Positions 5,980 to 10,761 of a DNA stretch of 10,761 nucleotides are shown here, piece by piece; the stretch's first letter is position 1, and each line of letters begins with the position of its first letter. Where the stretch lies: NCBI GenBank assembly GCA_046727755.1, contig JBKPDG010000097.1, positions 1 through 10,761 on the forward strand, in the 5' to 3' direction. Both the position numbers and the translations under genes were made by a program. The notes under the pieces are model-generated. The model worked only from the letters and a program-made list of their open reading frames with translations, searched no databases and was not told the origin of the DNA. Source of the stretch: JALZAA01 sp046727755 (GTDB taxonomy: Bacteria > Actinomycetota > Acidimicrobiia > IMCC26256 > JACDBD01).

Positions 5980-6723
5980 TCAGGCAGCGACGCGGCCGGG
6001 CGAGGCACCTGGGCGCCACGCCACGGGTCCACACATCTCCCGATGGTGGTGAGCGAACTCGTCGCACGCGCCCGCGTGCGTTGCCGCCGTGGCGATCCAG
6101 CCGCACGAACAGCGGGCCGACCAGCGCCGGCCGAGCCCGTCGCCGAGGGAGAACGAGCGGACGCGGGCGCGATGACCGGGTCGGGGCTCGGACACGTCGA
6201 CCGGCTCGGGCGGTGTCAGCTCCAGCGGTCGAGACAACCCGAAGTAGTCGAACGCGCCCCGGGGCAGCTCCTCCAGCCGGCCGTCGGCGCGCCGCACCCA
6301 ATGCGCGCCGGCGCGGTCCGTGAACGCCACCTCGAGGCCGAGGCGCGGGTACATGCCGTTCCAATCGCCGTTGACGCACACCCGCCACCGACCCGGCGGG
6401 ATCACTCCAACCCTGACCCGCCGCGTCTCGAGCTCCGGTGTCACCTCTTCACCGCGCGTCGGTCCGGAGCCGTCGATGAACACGAACGTCGCGACTGCTT
6501 CGTAGACCGGCTCGTCGGAGTGATTGAGCAACGCGACCGGTTGCGGATCGGCGCTCGGCCCCGGCCAGACGGACACCCTCTCGGCCTGTTCACGGCACGC
6601 GGCACGTGTGTGCGTGCGCGTGCGTCGCTCGTTCCGGTCGCGTCGCACGGCGATCAACACCGACGTCAACCAACCCGCCGCCGCGATCGACGCCAGCGCC
6701 GCGACCCACCAGTACTCGGGCAC
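5980..6723 (-). CDS. Membrane-anchored hypothetical protein with C-terminal CxCGW motif
   Basis: A 247-residue protein. An N-terminal hydrophobic segment (about 5-26) followed by RRDRNERR suggests one membrane helix with the rest cytoplasmic. The middle (60-155) has a beta-rich pattern seen in many uncharacterised actinobacterial proteins: LLNHSDEPVYEA, then VGVIPPGRW, then a run with GLEVAFTDRAG, then HWVRRADGRLEEL. The last part (190-231) holds ARCSCGWIATAATHAGACDEFAHHH. This Cys/His-rich tail (C205, C207, C220, H216, H225-H227, and C231 further on) could bind a metal, although similar CxCGW tails are also found in small proteins of unknown role. GTG at 6721-6723 is the only start that keeps the helix; no ribosome binding site is seen, so it may be leaderless. 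It is divergent from the SnoaL-like gene. Function unknown. Confidence 0.68.
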   Translation of the reverse strand: MPEYWWVAALASIAAAGWLTSVLIAVRRDRNERRTRTHTRAACREQAERVSVWPGPSADPQPVALLNHSDEPVYEAVATFVFIDGSGPTRGEEVTPELETRRVRVGVIPPGRWRVCVNGDWNGMYPRLGLEVAFTDRAGAHWVRRADGRLEELPRGAFDYFGLSRPLELTPPEPVDVSEPRPGHRARVRSFSLGDGLGRRWSARCSCGWIATAATHAGACDEFAHHHREMCGPVAWRPGASPGRVAA

Positions 6724-6769
6724 GACGCAATGTTGACTGAAGGCATCTCGCGAGCGGTGGATCTTCCGA

Positions 6770-6784
6770 TCACGTGTGACGTGA
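6770..6784. repeat. Perfect inverted repeat TCACGT-N3-ACGTGA, possible operator
   Basis: A 6-bp perfect inverted repeat with a 3-base centre lies midway between two divergent starts (6723 and 6835). It is immediately upstream of a second inverted repeat and of the likely promoter of the SnoaL-like gene, a position typical of a dimeric repressor or activator site. No regulator gene lies beside it. Confidence 0.4.
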
Positions 6785-6787
6785 CGA

Positions 6788-6800
6788 CCACGCAGCGTGG
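6788..6800. repeat. Perfect inverted repeat CCACG-CAG-CGTGG
   Basis: A second short perfect inverted repeat, three bases after the first. It falls where the -35 region would lie if 6821-6826 is the -10 element, so a bound protein would be expected to block transcription. The half-site (ccacg / cgtgg) differs from that of the first repeat. Confidence 0.35.
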
Positions 6801-6820
6801 CTTCGTCGTCGTGACCGCGC

Positions 6821-6834
6821 TATACAACTCTCCT
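6821..6834 (+). promoter_or_regulatory. Probable -10 element giving a leaderless SnoaL-like mRNA
   Basis: TATACA at 6821-6826 is an AT-rich island in GC-rich sequence. It ends eight bases before the ATG at 6835, which would place transcription start at or next to the start codon. No Shine-Dalgarno sequence precedes that ATG. Leaderless genes are common in actinobacteria. A convincing -35 hexamer is not visible. Confidence 0.4.
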
Positions 6835-7173
6835 ATGACCGAGCCGGCCGACGTCGCCCGCGCCTACTTCGCCGGCGTGACCGCGCACGACCCCGACGCG
6901 ATCCAGGCCTGCTTCGCCGACGACGCCGAGCTCGTCACCAACACCGGCACCTACCGCGGAGCCGAAGCGATCGGCGGCTTCTACCGCGACACCCTGCTCC
7001 AGGCCGACGACGTGCGACCCGACCCCGGACCGCTCATCGTCGACGGGAACCGCGTCGCCGTCGAGATCGACCTGCTGCGGGGCGGCCGGCACATCGCCGT
7101 CGGCGACTTCTTCACCATCGATAGCGGCAAGATCCGCCGCCTCGTCATCTTCTTCGGCTCGGAGCTCGCCTGA
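6835..7173 (+). CDS. SnoaL-like / NTF2-fold protein
   Basis: A 112-residue cytoplasmic protein with the classic layout of a one-domain SnoaL-like polyketide cyclase / nuclear transport factor 2 fold. There is an N-terminal helix ADVARAYFAGVTAHDPDAIQACFADDAEL (residues 5-33), then GTYRGAEAIGGFYRDTL (38-54), then three beta strands: PGPLIVDGNRVAVEIDLLRGG, HIAVGDFFTID and KIRRLVIFFGS. Proteins of this fold are small isomerases, cyclases, hydrolases or binding proteins; the pocket residues do not identify a substrate. The ATG at 6835 is preferred because residues upstream in this open frame are Arg-rich shadow sequence and because a -10-like element sits right before it. It is 118 bases upstream of the DUF7144 gene on the same strand; the latter has its own ribosome binding site. 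Confidence 0.85.
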   Translation: MTEPADVARAYFAGVTAHDPDAIQACFADDAELVTNTGTYRGAEAIGGFYRDTLLQADDVRPDPGPLIVDGNRVAVEIDLLRGGRHIAVGDFFTIDSGKIRRLVIFFGSELA

Positions 7174-7291
7174 CGTCGCGGCGTGCCCGATTTGCGTCAC
7201 ATCCACCAACTCGTAGCGAGCCGTACGTACGATCGCTCCGTCGTGTTGCTCATCGGCCGTTCAGATCGAGGCGGCCGGAGGAGGGAAACCA

Positions 7292-7702
7292 ATGGCAGCG
7301 ACGGACTATGAGACAAAGGGAGAGGGCTGGCTGTTCTTCGCCTTCGTGATCCTGGTGATCGTCGGCTTCTTCAACGCCGTCCTCGGCATCACCCTGATCG
7401 CGGGGGACGAGATCTACGTCTCGGGGAACGACGCCCGGGTCGTGCTGGTCGGCGATACCACCGGTTGGGGATGGATACTCCTCATCCTCGGCGGCTTGGA
7501 GGTAATCGCCGGGTTCGGCGTGTTGGCCCGGAGCCAGGCCGCTCGTTGGTTCGGCATCATCATGGCCACCCTGGCGGCGCTCGGGCACCTGCCGGTGATC
7601 TTCGGCCGCAACCCCATCTTTTCCTTCATCGTGGTGCTGATGTCGGTGCTGGTGATTTACGGCCTCGCGCAGTACGGCGGAAGGGAACGCGTCGGCGTCT
7701 GA
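7292..7702 (+). CDS. DUF7144 family four-helix membrane protein
   Basis: A 136-residue integral membrane protein. Four hydrophobic stretches are evident: about 13-37 (after the polar start KGEGW), 59-79 (WGWILLILGGLEVIAG), 86-104 and 108-127. This arrangement, with W-G-W-x-L-L at the start of the second helix and a conserved A-R-x-x-A-R-W-F before the third, is typical of the DUF7144 family, which is widespread in actinobacteria and has no known function. The ATG is preceded by GGAGGAGGG at a suitable distance. The 118-base gap after the SnoaL-like gene shows no clear promoter. The gene ends just before a strong hairpin shared with the convergent SDR gene. Confidence 0.85.
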   Translation: MAATDYETKGEGWLFFAFVILVIVGFFNAVLGITLIAGDEIYVSGNDARVVLVGDTTGWGWILLILGGLEVIAGFGVLARSQAARWFGIIMATLAALGHLPVIFGRNPIFSFIVVLMSVLVIYGLAQYGGRERVGV

Positions 7703-7707
7703 ACGGC

Positions 7708-7750
7708 TTCCGCAACCGGAATCGGGCGGCTCCCGCATCGGGGGCCGCCC
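7708..7750. terminator. Hairpin pair between convergent genes, probable bidirectional terminator
   Basis: Directly after the DUF7144 stop codon, TTCCG-CAAC-CGGAA (7708-7721) can form a small hairpin. The segment 7724-7735 then pairs with 7739-7750 to give a 12-bp stem with one G-U pair and the 3-base loop CAT. The stem is symmetric, so it can act on transcripts from either direction; the SDR gene ends 22 bases to the right. There is no T-tract on either strand, as is common for actinobacterial terminators. Confidence 0.6.
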
Positions 7751-7771
7751 GCTCCGCGTCCAGAGGGCCCG

Positions 7772-8698
7772 CTACTGACCGACGATCGTGTCGAGGCTCG
7801 GGCCGTCCTCGCCGTAGGCGCTCTCGGGATCGGCGCGCACCGCCTCGTCGATGGCATGGGCGTCGTCGCCGACGAGGATCCGCCACTTCCCGGCGCGCAC
7901 GCCGTCGAGGATGATCGTCGCCGCCTGCTCGGCCGTGAGCGGCGCGTTGTCACGGAACATCTCACCGAACACCTTCATCAGGTTCTGGATGTCGTCGTCC
8001 GACAGCCCGTCGGTCGACACGCCGCGGCGCGTCATCGCAGTGCGCGCCTCGTCGAGGTCGATCCCGAGGATCTCGCGACTATTGAGCACGATGTCGGTGC
8101 CGATGTGGCCGGGCATCACCACCGCGACCCTGACGTGGGGCGCGTTCACCCGGAAGTCCTCCATGAGCGCCTCGGTGAAGCCCTTCACCGCGAACTTCGC
8201 CGTGCTGTAGGCGGTGTGCGGGACGCCGGGGCCGAGCGACGCCCAGAATCCGTTGACGCTGCTCGTGTTCACGACGTACGCGTCGTCGCTGGCGACGACC
8301 AGGTCAGTGAAGGCGCGCATGCTGTTGTACACGCCGCCCCAGCACACAGCGAAGGTCTTGTCCCACGCGTCGCGTGGACCGGTGAGGAAGCTGTTCCCGC
8401 CACCGATCCCGGCGTTGTTGAACAGCAGGTCGACGTGGTCGGTCTCCTGCTGGGCGACGACCTCGTCGCGGAAGCGGCGCATCTGCGCCTCGTCGGACAC
8501 GTCGGCAAGATGCGTCGTGATGCGGACGCCCGCAGGTGCCTCCTTCTCCGCCTGCCTCCCCGTCTCGTCCATATGGTCGGTGTTGATGTCGCAGGTCGCC
8601 ACCGAGCATCCATCGGCCGCCAGCTGGATGACCAGCTCCCGGCCCATCCCGGTGCCGCCACCCGTCACCACGGCCAAGCGCCCGGCAAATGAGTTCAT
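7772..8698 (-). CDS. Short-chain dehydrogenase/reductase (classical SDR), probably NAD-dependent
   Basis: A 308-residue cytoplasmic oxidoreductase with all classical SDR elements: TGGGTGMG (12-19) for the dinucleotide, NNAG (94-97), the catalytic serine in NTSS (146/147), YSTAK (164-168, Y164 and K168) and PG at 196-197. D37 at the end of the second strand (SVATCDIN) favours NAD(H) over NADP(H). The usual catalytic domain ends near residue 250; the extra 50 or so residues (AEQAATIILDGVRAGKWRILVGDDAHAID...) match the extended C-terminus of many actinobacterial SDRs annotated as acting on steroid- or fatty-type alcohols, but the substrate is not determinable. ATG at 8696-8698 is favoured; a TAGGGT element seven bases upstream suggests a leaderless message. 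The gene lies 48 bases downstream of the anti-sigma gene on the same strand, so read-through is possible. Confidence 0.93.
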   Translation of the reverse strand: MNSFAGRLAVVTGGGTGMGRELVIQLAADGCSVATCDINTDHMDETGRQAEKEAPAGVRITTHLADVSDEAQMRRFRDEVVAQQETDHVDLLFNNAGIGGGNSFLTGPRDAWDKTFAVCWGGVYNSMRAFTDLVVASDDAYVVNTSSVNGFWASLGPGVPHTAYSTAKFAVKGFTEALMEDFRVNAPHVRVAVVMPGHIGTDIVLNSREILGIDLDEARTAMTRRGVSTDGLSDDDIQNLMKVFGEMFRDNAPLTAEQAATIILDGVRAGKWRILVGDDAHAIDEAVRADPESAYGEDGPSLDTIVGQ

Positions 8699-8705
8699 GC
8701 CATGG

Positions 8706-8711
8706 ACCCTA
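8706..8711 (-). promoter_or_regulatory. Candidate -10 element (TAGGGT) for a leaderless SDR transcript
   Basis: On the minus strand TAGGGT fits the actinobacterial TAnnnT pattern and is followed by seven bases and then the SDR ATG, the spacing expected if transcription begins at the start codon. No good -35 is seen upstream, and AGGG could instead serve as a weak ribosome binding site. Confidence 0.3.
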
Positions 8712-8746
8712 GCTTCGAGATCCGGGGCGCTCTCGAGATCGGTGAC

Positions 8747-9415
8747 TTACGTTGCGCGCACTTCGCCGATGAGGACTTGACGGCCTGACGAGGTCTGGTC
8801 GTTGTCCGTCGACTCGATCGTCACGGTGAGGGTCGCGAAGTCCTTCGGGGAGACGCCGGACCAGAGCGTGACGCGCCCGTCGCTCGAACTGAACGTCCCG
8901 ATCGGCACGAGTGTGCCCGCAGCGTTCTTCAACCACGCCTGGTAGAGCTCGCCGGCCCGGAGGGCGGGCAGACGCTTCGCGTCGAGCGTGATCTGAAAAC
9001 CGGCGTCGTTGCGTGTGATATCGGCAGTGGCGTGGGCGCCCGGCGCCAATCCCGTCGCGGTGAGCTGTGCCTCGTAGTCCCGACTCGTGCCGCCTCGCGT
9101 CACCAACACGGTCGCCACGACGGTGGCGATCGCCGCCGCGGCCGCAAGTGCCGGTACGAGCAGTCGCCGCCGACGATGCGTCGACCTACGGCGCGCGCCG
9201 GATGTGCGCGCCCTCGTCGTCGGTTCGGCATCGGCATCAGCGACGGCACGCACGACTGCATCCTCGAGGCCGGCGCCCGGTTCGGCCCACGTCGAGGAGT
9301 CGGCAAGGACGTCCGCCAACAGTGACAGCTCGGCGGCCTCCCGGGAGTCGAGCGCCCCGCCGCGGGCAGCGGCGATCAATCGCTGCCGTTCCTCGTTCGT
9401 CAGGCGGTCAGTCAT
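8747..9415 (-). CDS. RskA-like anti-sigma factor (single-pass membrane protein)
   Basis: A 222-residue protein of the anti-sigma-K (RskA) type. Residues 1-60 form the cytoplasmic sigma-binding part: LTNEERQRLIAAARGGALDSREAAELSLLADVL, similar to a zinc-less anti-sigma domain. A basic stretch (ARRRSTHRRRR, 74-84) precedes a single membrane helix (about 85-106). The outside domain (113-222) shows the RskA C-terminal pattern: ELYQAWLKNAAGTLVPIGTFSSSDG, a strand with a Trp, then LTVTIESTDNDQTSSGRQVLIGEV. It would hold its sigma factor at the membrane until proteolysis releases it. The gene starts within the last codons of the sigma gene (8-nt overlap, ATGACTGA), so translation is likely coupled. 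Family assignment is firm; the signal is unknown. Confidence 0.88.
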   Translation of the reverse strand: MTDRLTNEERQRLIAAARGGALDSREAAELSLLADVLADSSTWAEPGAGLEDAVVRAVADADAEPTTRARTSGARRRSTHRRRRLLVPALAAAAAIATVVATVLVTRGGTSRDYEAQLTATGLAPGAHATADITRNDAGFQITLDAKRLPALRAGELYQAWLKNAAGTLVPIGTFSSSDGRVTLWSGVSPKDFATLTVTIESTDNDQTSSGRQVLIGEVRAT

Positions 9416-10010
9416 GAGGCACCTCCCGGAGGTGGCCTAACAGCGCAGCGAGCTTCTGGTGCGCCCGGTGTGACCTCGATTTCACCGTTCCCACTGCGAT
9501 GCCGAGCTCCTCGGAGATCTCGTTGTGGGTCAGGCCGTCGAGATGTTGCAAGCGGACGACCGTTGCTTCGTCGGCCGGAAGAGCCTCGATTGCCCGCCGC
9601 ACCTGCCACACCGCGTCCAGCGCGTCGACATCTGGTGGCAGGGTCACGAGTGCCGGGTCGTCGGCGGCGACATCGTTGAGCGAGCTCGCCGGTCTGCGTG
9701 CTTCGCGTCGGTAGACGTCGATGGCGACGCGCTTCGCGATCGTCGCCAGCCAGCCCGCCGGGTCGCGTTCGACGTCGATCCGATCGGCCGCCTGCCACGC
9801 GCGTACGAAGGTCTGCTGCGCTGCCTCCTCGGCGAGGTCATGGTGGCCGAGCACACGGTGGGCCACTGCGTACACGAGGCCGCCGTACTGGCGGTACAAG
9901 GCTCGTACGCCATTGGCTTCACGTCGCCGAAACGCGGCGAGCAGGGATTGGTCCACGCGTGGGGACGCTACGACGGACGCCACGCGGGCATGCAGCGACT
10001 GTGTCGGCAT
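9408..10010 (-). CDS. ECF-type RNA polymerase sigma factor (SigK-like, paired with RskA)
   Basis: A 200-residue ECF sigma factor. Region 2 runs from about 36 to 105: ALYRQYGGLVYAVAHRVLG, then DLAEEAAQQTFVRAWQAADRID, then DPAGWLATIAKRVAIDVYRRE, the conserved -10 recognition and core-binding segment. Region 4 runs from about 137 to 190: RRAIEALPADEATVVRLQHLDGLTHNEISEELGIAVGTVKSRSHRAHQKL, a helix-turn-helix for -35 recognition. It is followed with an 8-nt overlap by an RskA-like anti-sigma factor, which makes membrane control likely. ATG at 10008-10010 gives a slightly long N-terminus; in-frame GTG codons within the first 20 residues (near ASVV and RVDQ) could be true starts, since the upstream ribosome binding site is weak. 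The divergent neighbour and the spacer suggest autoregulation. Confidence 0.9.
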   Translation of the reverse strand: MPTQSLHARVASVVASPRVDQSLLAAFRRREANGVRALYRQYGGLVYAVAHRVLGHHDLAEEAAQQTFVRAWQAADRIDVERDPAGWLATIAKRVAIDVYRREARRPASSLNDVAADDPALVTLPPDVDALDAVWQVRRAIEALPADEATVVRLQHLDGLTHNEISEELGIAVGTVKSRSHRAHQKLAALLGHLREVPHD

Positions 10011-10061
10011 GGAGTGCTTCTCGGCTCGATCGACGTCTCACGCATGGGGACTCATTGTCAG

Positions 10062-10122
10062 TACGGCGGCGCGTCCGATTCGGTTCGCGAACCATCTCGA
10101 CGCTCGGCGTCGTACCGACGAT
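10062..10122. promoter_or_regulatory. Candidate divergent ECF promoters around a 12-bp palindrome
   Basis: The palindrome GGTTCGCGAACC (10082-10093) offers GAAC on both strands. On the minus strand GAAC is followed after 17 bases by CGTA (10065-10062), fitting an ECF-type promoter for the sigma gene. On the plus strand GAAC is followed after 15 bases by CGTC (10108-10111), about 40 bases before the ATG of the secreted protein. An alternative, based on my recollection of the mycobacterial SigK pattern (CCATCC, 17 bases, CCGAATCG), is CCATCT-N17-CCGACGATG on the plus strand and an exact CCGAATCG on the minus strand (10083-10076). Both readings are speculative and overlap. Confidence 0.35.
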
Positions 10123-10139
10123 GAACGATCCCCCGAGCC

Positions 10140-10145
10140 AAGGAG
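10140..10145 (+). promoter_or_regulatory. Ribosome binding site of the secreted four-cysteine protein
   Basis: AAGGAG lies seven bases before the ATG at 10153 and fixes that start, excluding the longer upstream reading in the same frame. Confidence 0.75.
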
Positions 10146-10152
10146 TCACTCA

Positions 10153-10710
10153 ATGCACAGAAAGATGTCAAGGCGCACCCGCATGCTCGCACGTGCGGCC
10201 GCCGTGCTCGCCGCGGCGGTCCCGGTCGTCGTGCTCGGTGCGTCCGCAGCGGTTGCGACCGGCCCCAGCGTTGGCTTCGCCTTCAACGCCCGCGATGTCA
10301 AAGGCGCCCCAGCCGGCGCGGTGCGCCTAACGGGCGGCGGCGTCTTCAGCACCGACAAGGGCTTCGTCCGCGCCGGAGGTCACTTCCGCTGCACGTCGTC
10401 CGTGAGCCAAGGCCCGCTAGCCGGGTGCGCGGCCGGTGAGGGCGTCCGCTGGCACTCGGCTGAGCTCTTGGCGAGCACGCCGTTCAAGTGCACGGGCGCG
10501 GCGAGCGAGGCGCTCAAAACGGCAACCAGCGACGCGCGCACCGTTGCCCTCCGATCCGCCTTCTTCCGAGCGGGCGACGGAAGGAACGCGTCGTTCACGT
10601 CCAACATGTTCGTCTCGGCGAACGACCTCGCGCCGGACATCGAGGGCGTTCAGAACGTTTGGGTGCAGGGCGTGGGCTGTGCGACCGCGACTACGCAGTT
10701 CAGCTCCTGA
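10153..10710 (+). CDS. Secreted four-cysteine hypothetical protein, probable ECF-sigma target
   Basis: A 185-residue exported protein. A basic start (HRKMSRRTRM) and a hydrophobic Ala/Val helix (about 13-30) end in a V-A-T boundary near residue 35, a typical Sec signal peptide. The mature domain is about 150 residues with no membrane segment and four cysteines (C80, C92, C113, C176), enough for two disulfides. It has a small-protein pattern rich in Gly: GAVRLTGGGVFSTDKGFVRAGG, then FRCTSS, QGPLAGC, GEGVRW, FKCTG, FFRAGDGRNASF and VQNVWVQGVGC. It reads like a conserved exported protein family, but I do not know its function. It is transcribed away from the ECF sigma gene across 142 bases, which suggests it belongs to that regulon. 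After the stop codon, the last 51 bases of the window hold nothing recognisable. Confidence 0.82.
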   Translation: MHRKMSRRTRMLARAAAVLAAAVPVVVLGASAAVATGPSVGFAFNARDVKGAPAGAVRLTGGGVFSTDKGFVRAGGHFRCTSSVSQGPLAGCAAGEGVRWHSAELLASTPFKCTGAASEALKTATSDARTVALRSAFFRAGDGRNASFTSNMFVSANDLAPDIEGVQNVWVQGVGCATATTQFSS

Positions 10711-10761
10711 GGAGAGCGACTGGCACGAGACCGCCCGCAACGGAGCGGCGCGGGAGACACG

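Noticed and set aside
5467..6834. A long plus-strand frame running into the SnoaL-like gene
   Set aside because: It crosses the lipoprotein gene in another frame and the membrane-protein gene on the other strand, and is Arg-rich throughout; only the part from 6835 has a real fold.
10082..10093. LexA/SOS box
   Set aside because: The Gram-positive LexA site is GAAC-N4-GTTC; here the half-sites are in the opposite order with a 2-base centre.
1..10761. Mobile element, phage defence system, CRISPR array or biosynthetic cluster
   Set aside because: No transposase, integrase, terminal repeats, regularly spaced repeats, nuclease or defence-type genes, or biosynthetic core enzymes are present; the gene content is ordinary chromosomal.

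Overview
The window is GC-rich, densely packed bacterial chromosome. It looks like Actinomycetota: a deazaflavin (F420)-type nitroreductase, a DUF7144 membrane protein, an ECF sigma factor overlapped by an RskA-like anti-sigma factor, a RipA/GH73-type secreted wall hydrolase, many GTG starts and likely leaderless mRNAs. Assignment below phylum is not possible from this sequence. No rRNA, tRNA, insertion sequence, CRISPR array or prophage gene was seen, and no stretch longer than about 300 bases lacks a gene.

Layout. 1-491 (minus strand): the 5' part of a DUF385/Ddn-like oxidoreductase gene, preceded by a 3' relic of an acyl-CoA dehydrogenase whose stop codon still overlaps the oxidoreductase start. 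561-854 (+): a small ABM-like dimeric alpha/beta-barrel protein. 899-3678 (minus): an intact acyl-CoA dehydrogenase followed by an unusual fusion of an RsbW-like HATPase domain and a GNAT acetyltransferase. 3765-4127 (+): a DUF1801 protein whose stop codon overlaps that of the convergent gene. 4124-5287 (minus): a secreted coiled-coil GH73 peptidoglycan hydrolase. 5553-5960 (+): a small acidic putative lipoprotein. 5980-6723 (minus): a membrane-anchored protein with a CxCGW tail. 6835-7173 (+): a SnoaL/NTF2-fold protein, apparently leaderless, behind two inverted repeats. 7292-7702 (+): a DUF7144 four-helix membrane protein. A strong shared hairpin at 7724-7750 separates it from an SDR oxidoreductase (7772-8698, minus). 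8747-10010 (minus): RskA-like anti-sigma factor and ECF sigma factor, overlapping by 8 nt. 10153-10710 (+): a divergent secreted four-cysteine protein.

How the genes may work together. The acyl-CoA dehydrogenase, SDR and F420-type oxidoreductase fit the lipid and xenobiotic redox metabolism common in actinobacteria. The sigma/anti-sigma pair and the divergent secreted protein form a plausible envelope-signalling module, with a 12-bp palindrome and candidate ECF promoter elements in their shared spacer. The most informative observations are the dehydrogenase relic, which shares sequence with the intact copy 2 kb away; the HATPase-GNAT fusion, in which the usual Mg-binding Asn appears to be Gly; and the sigma/secreted-protein intergenic region.
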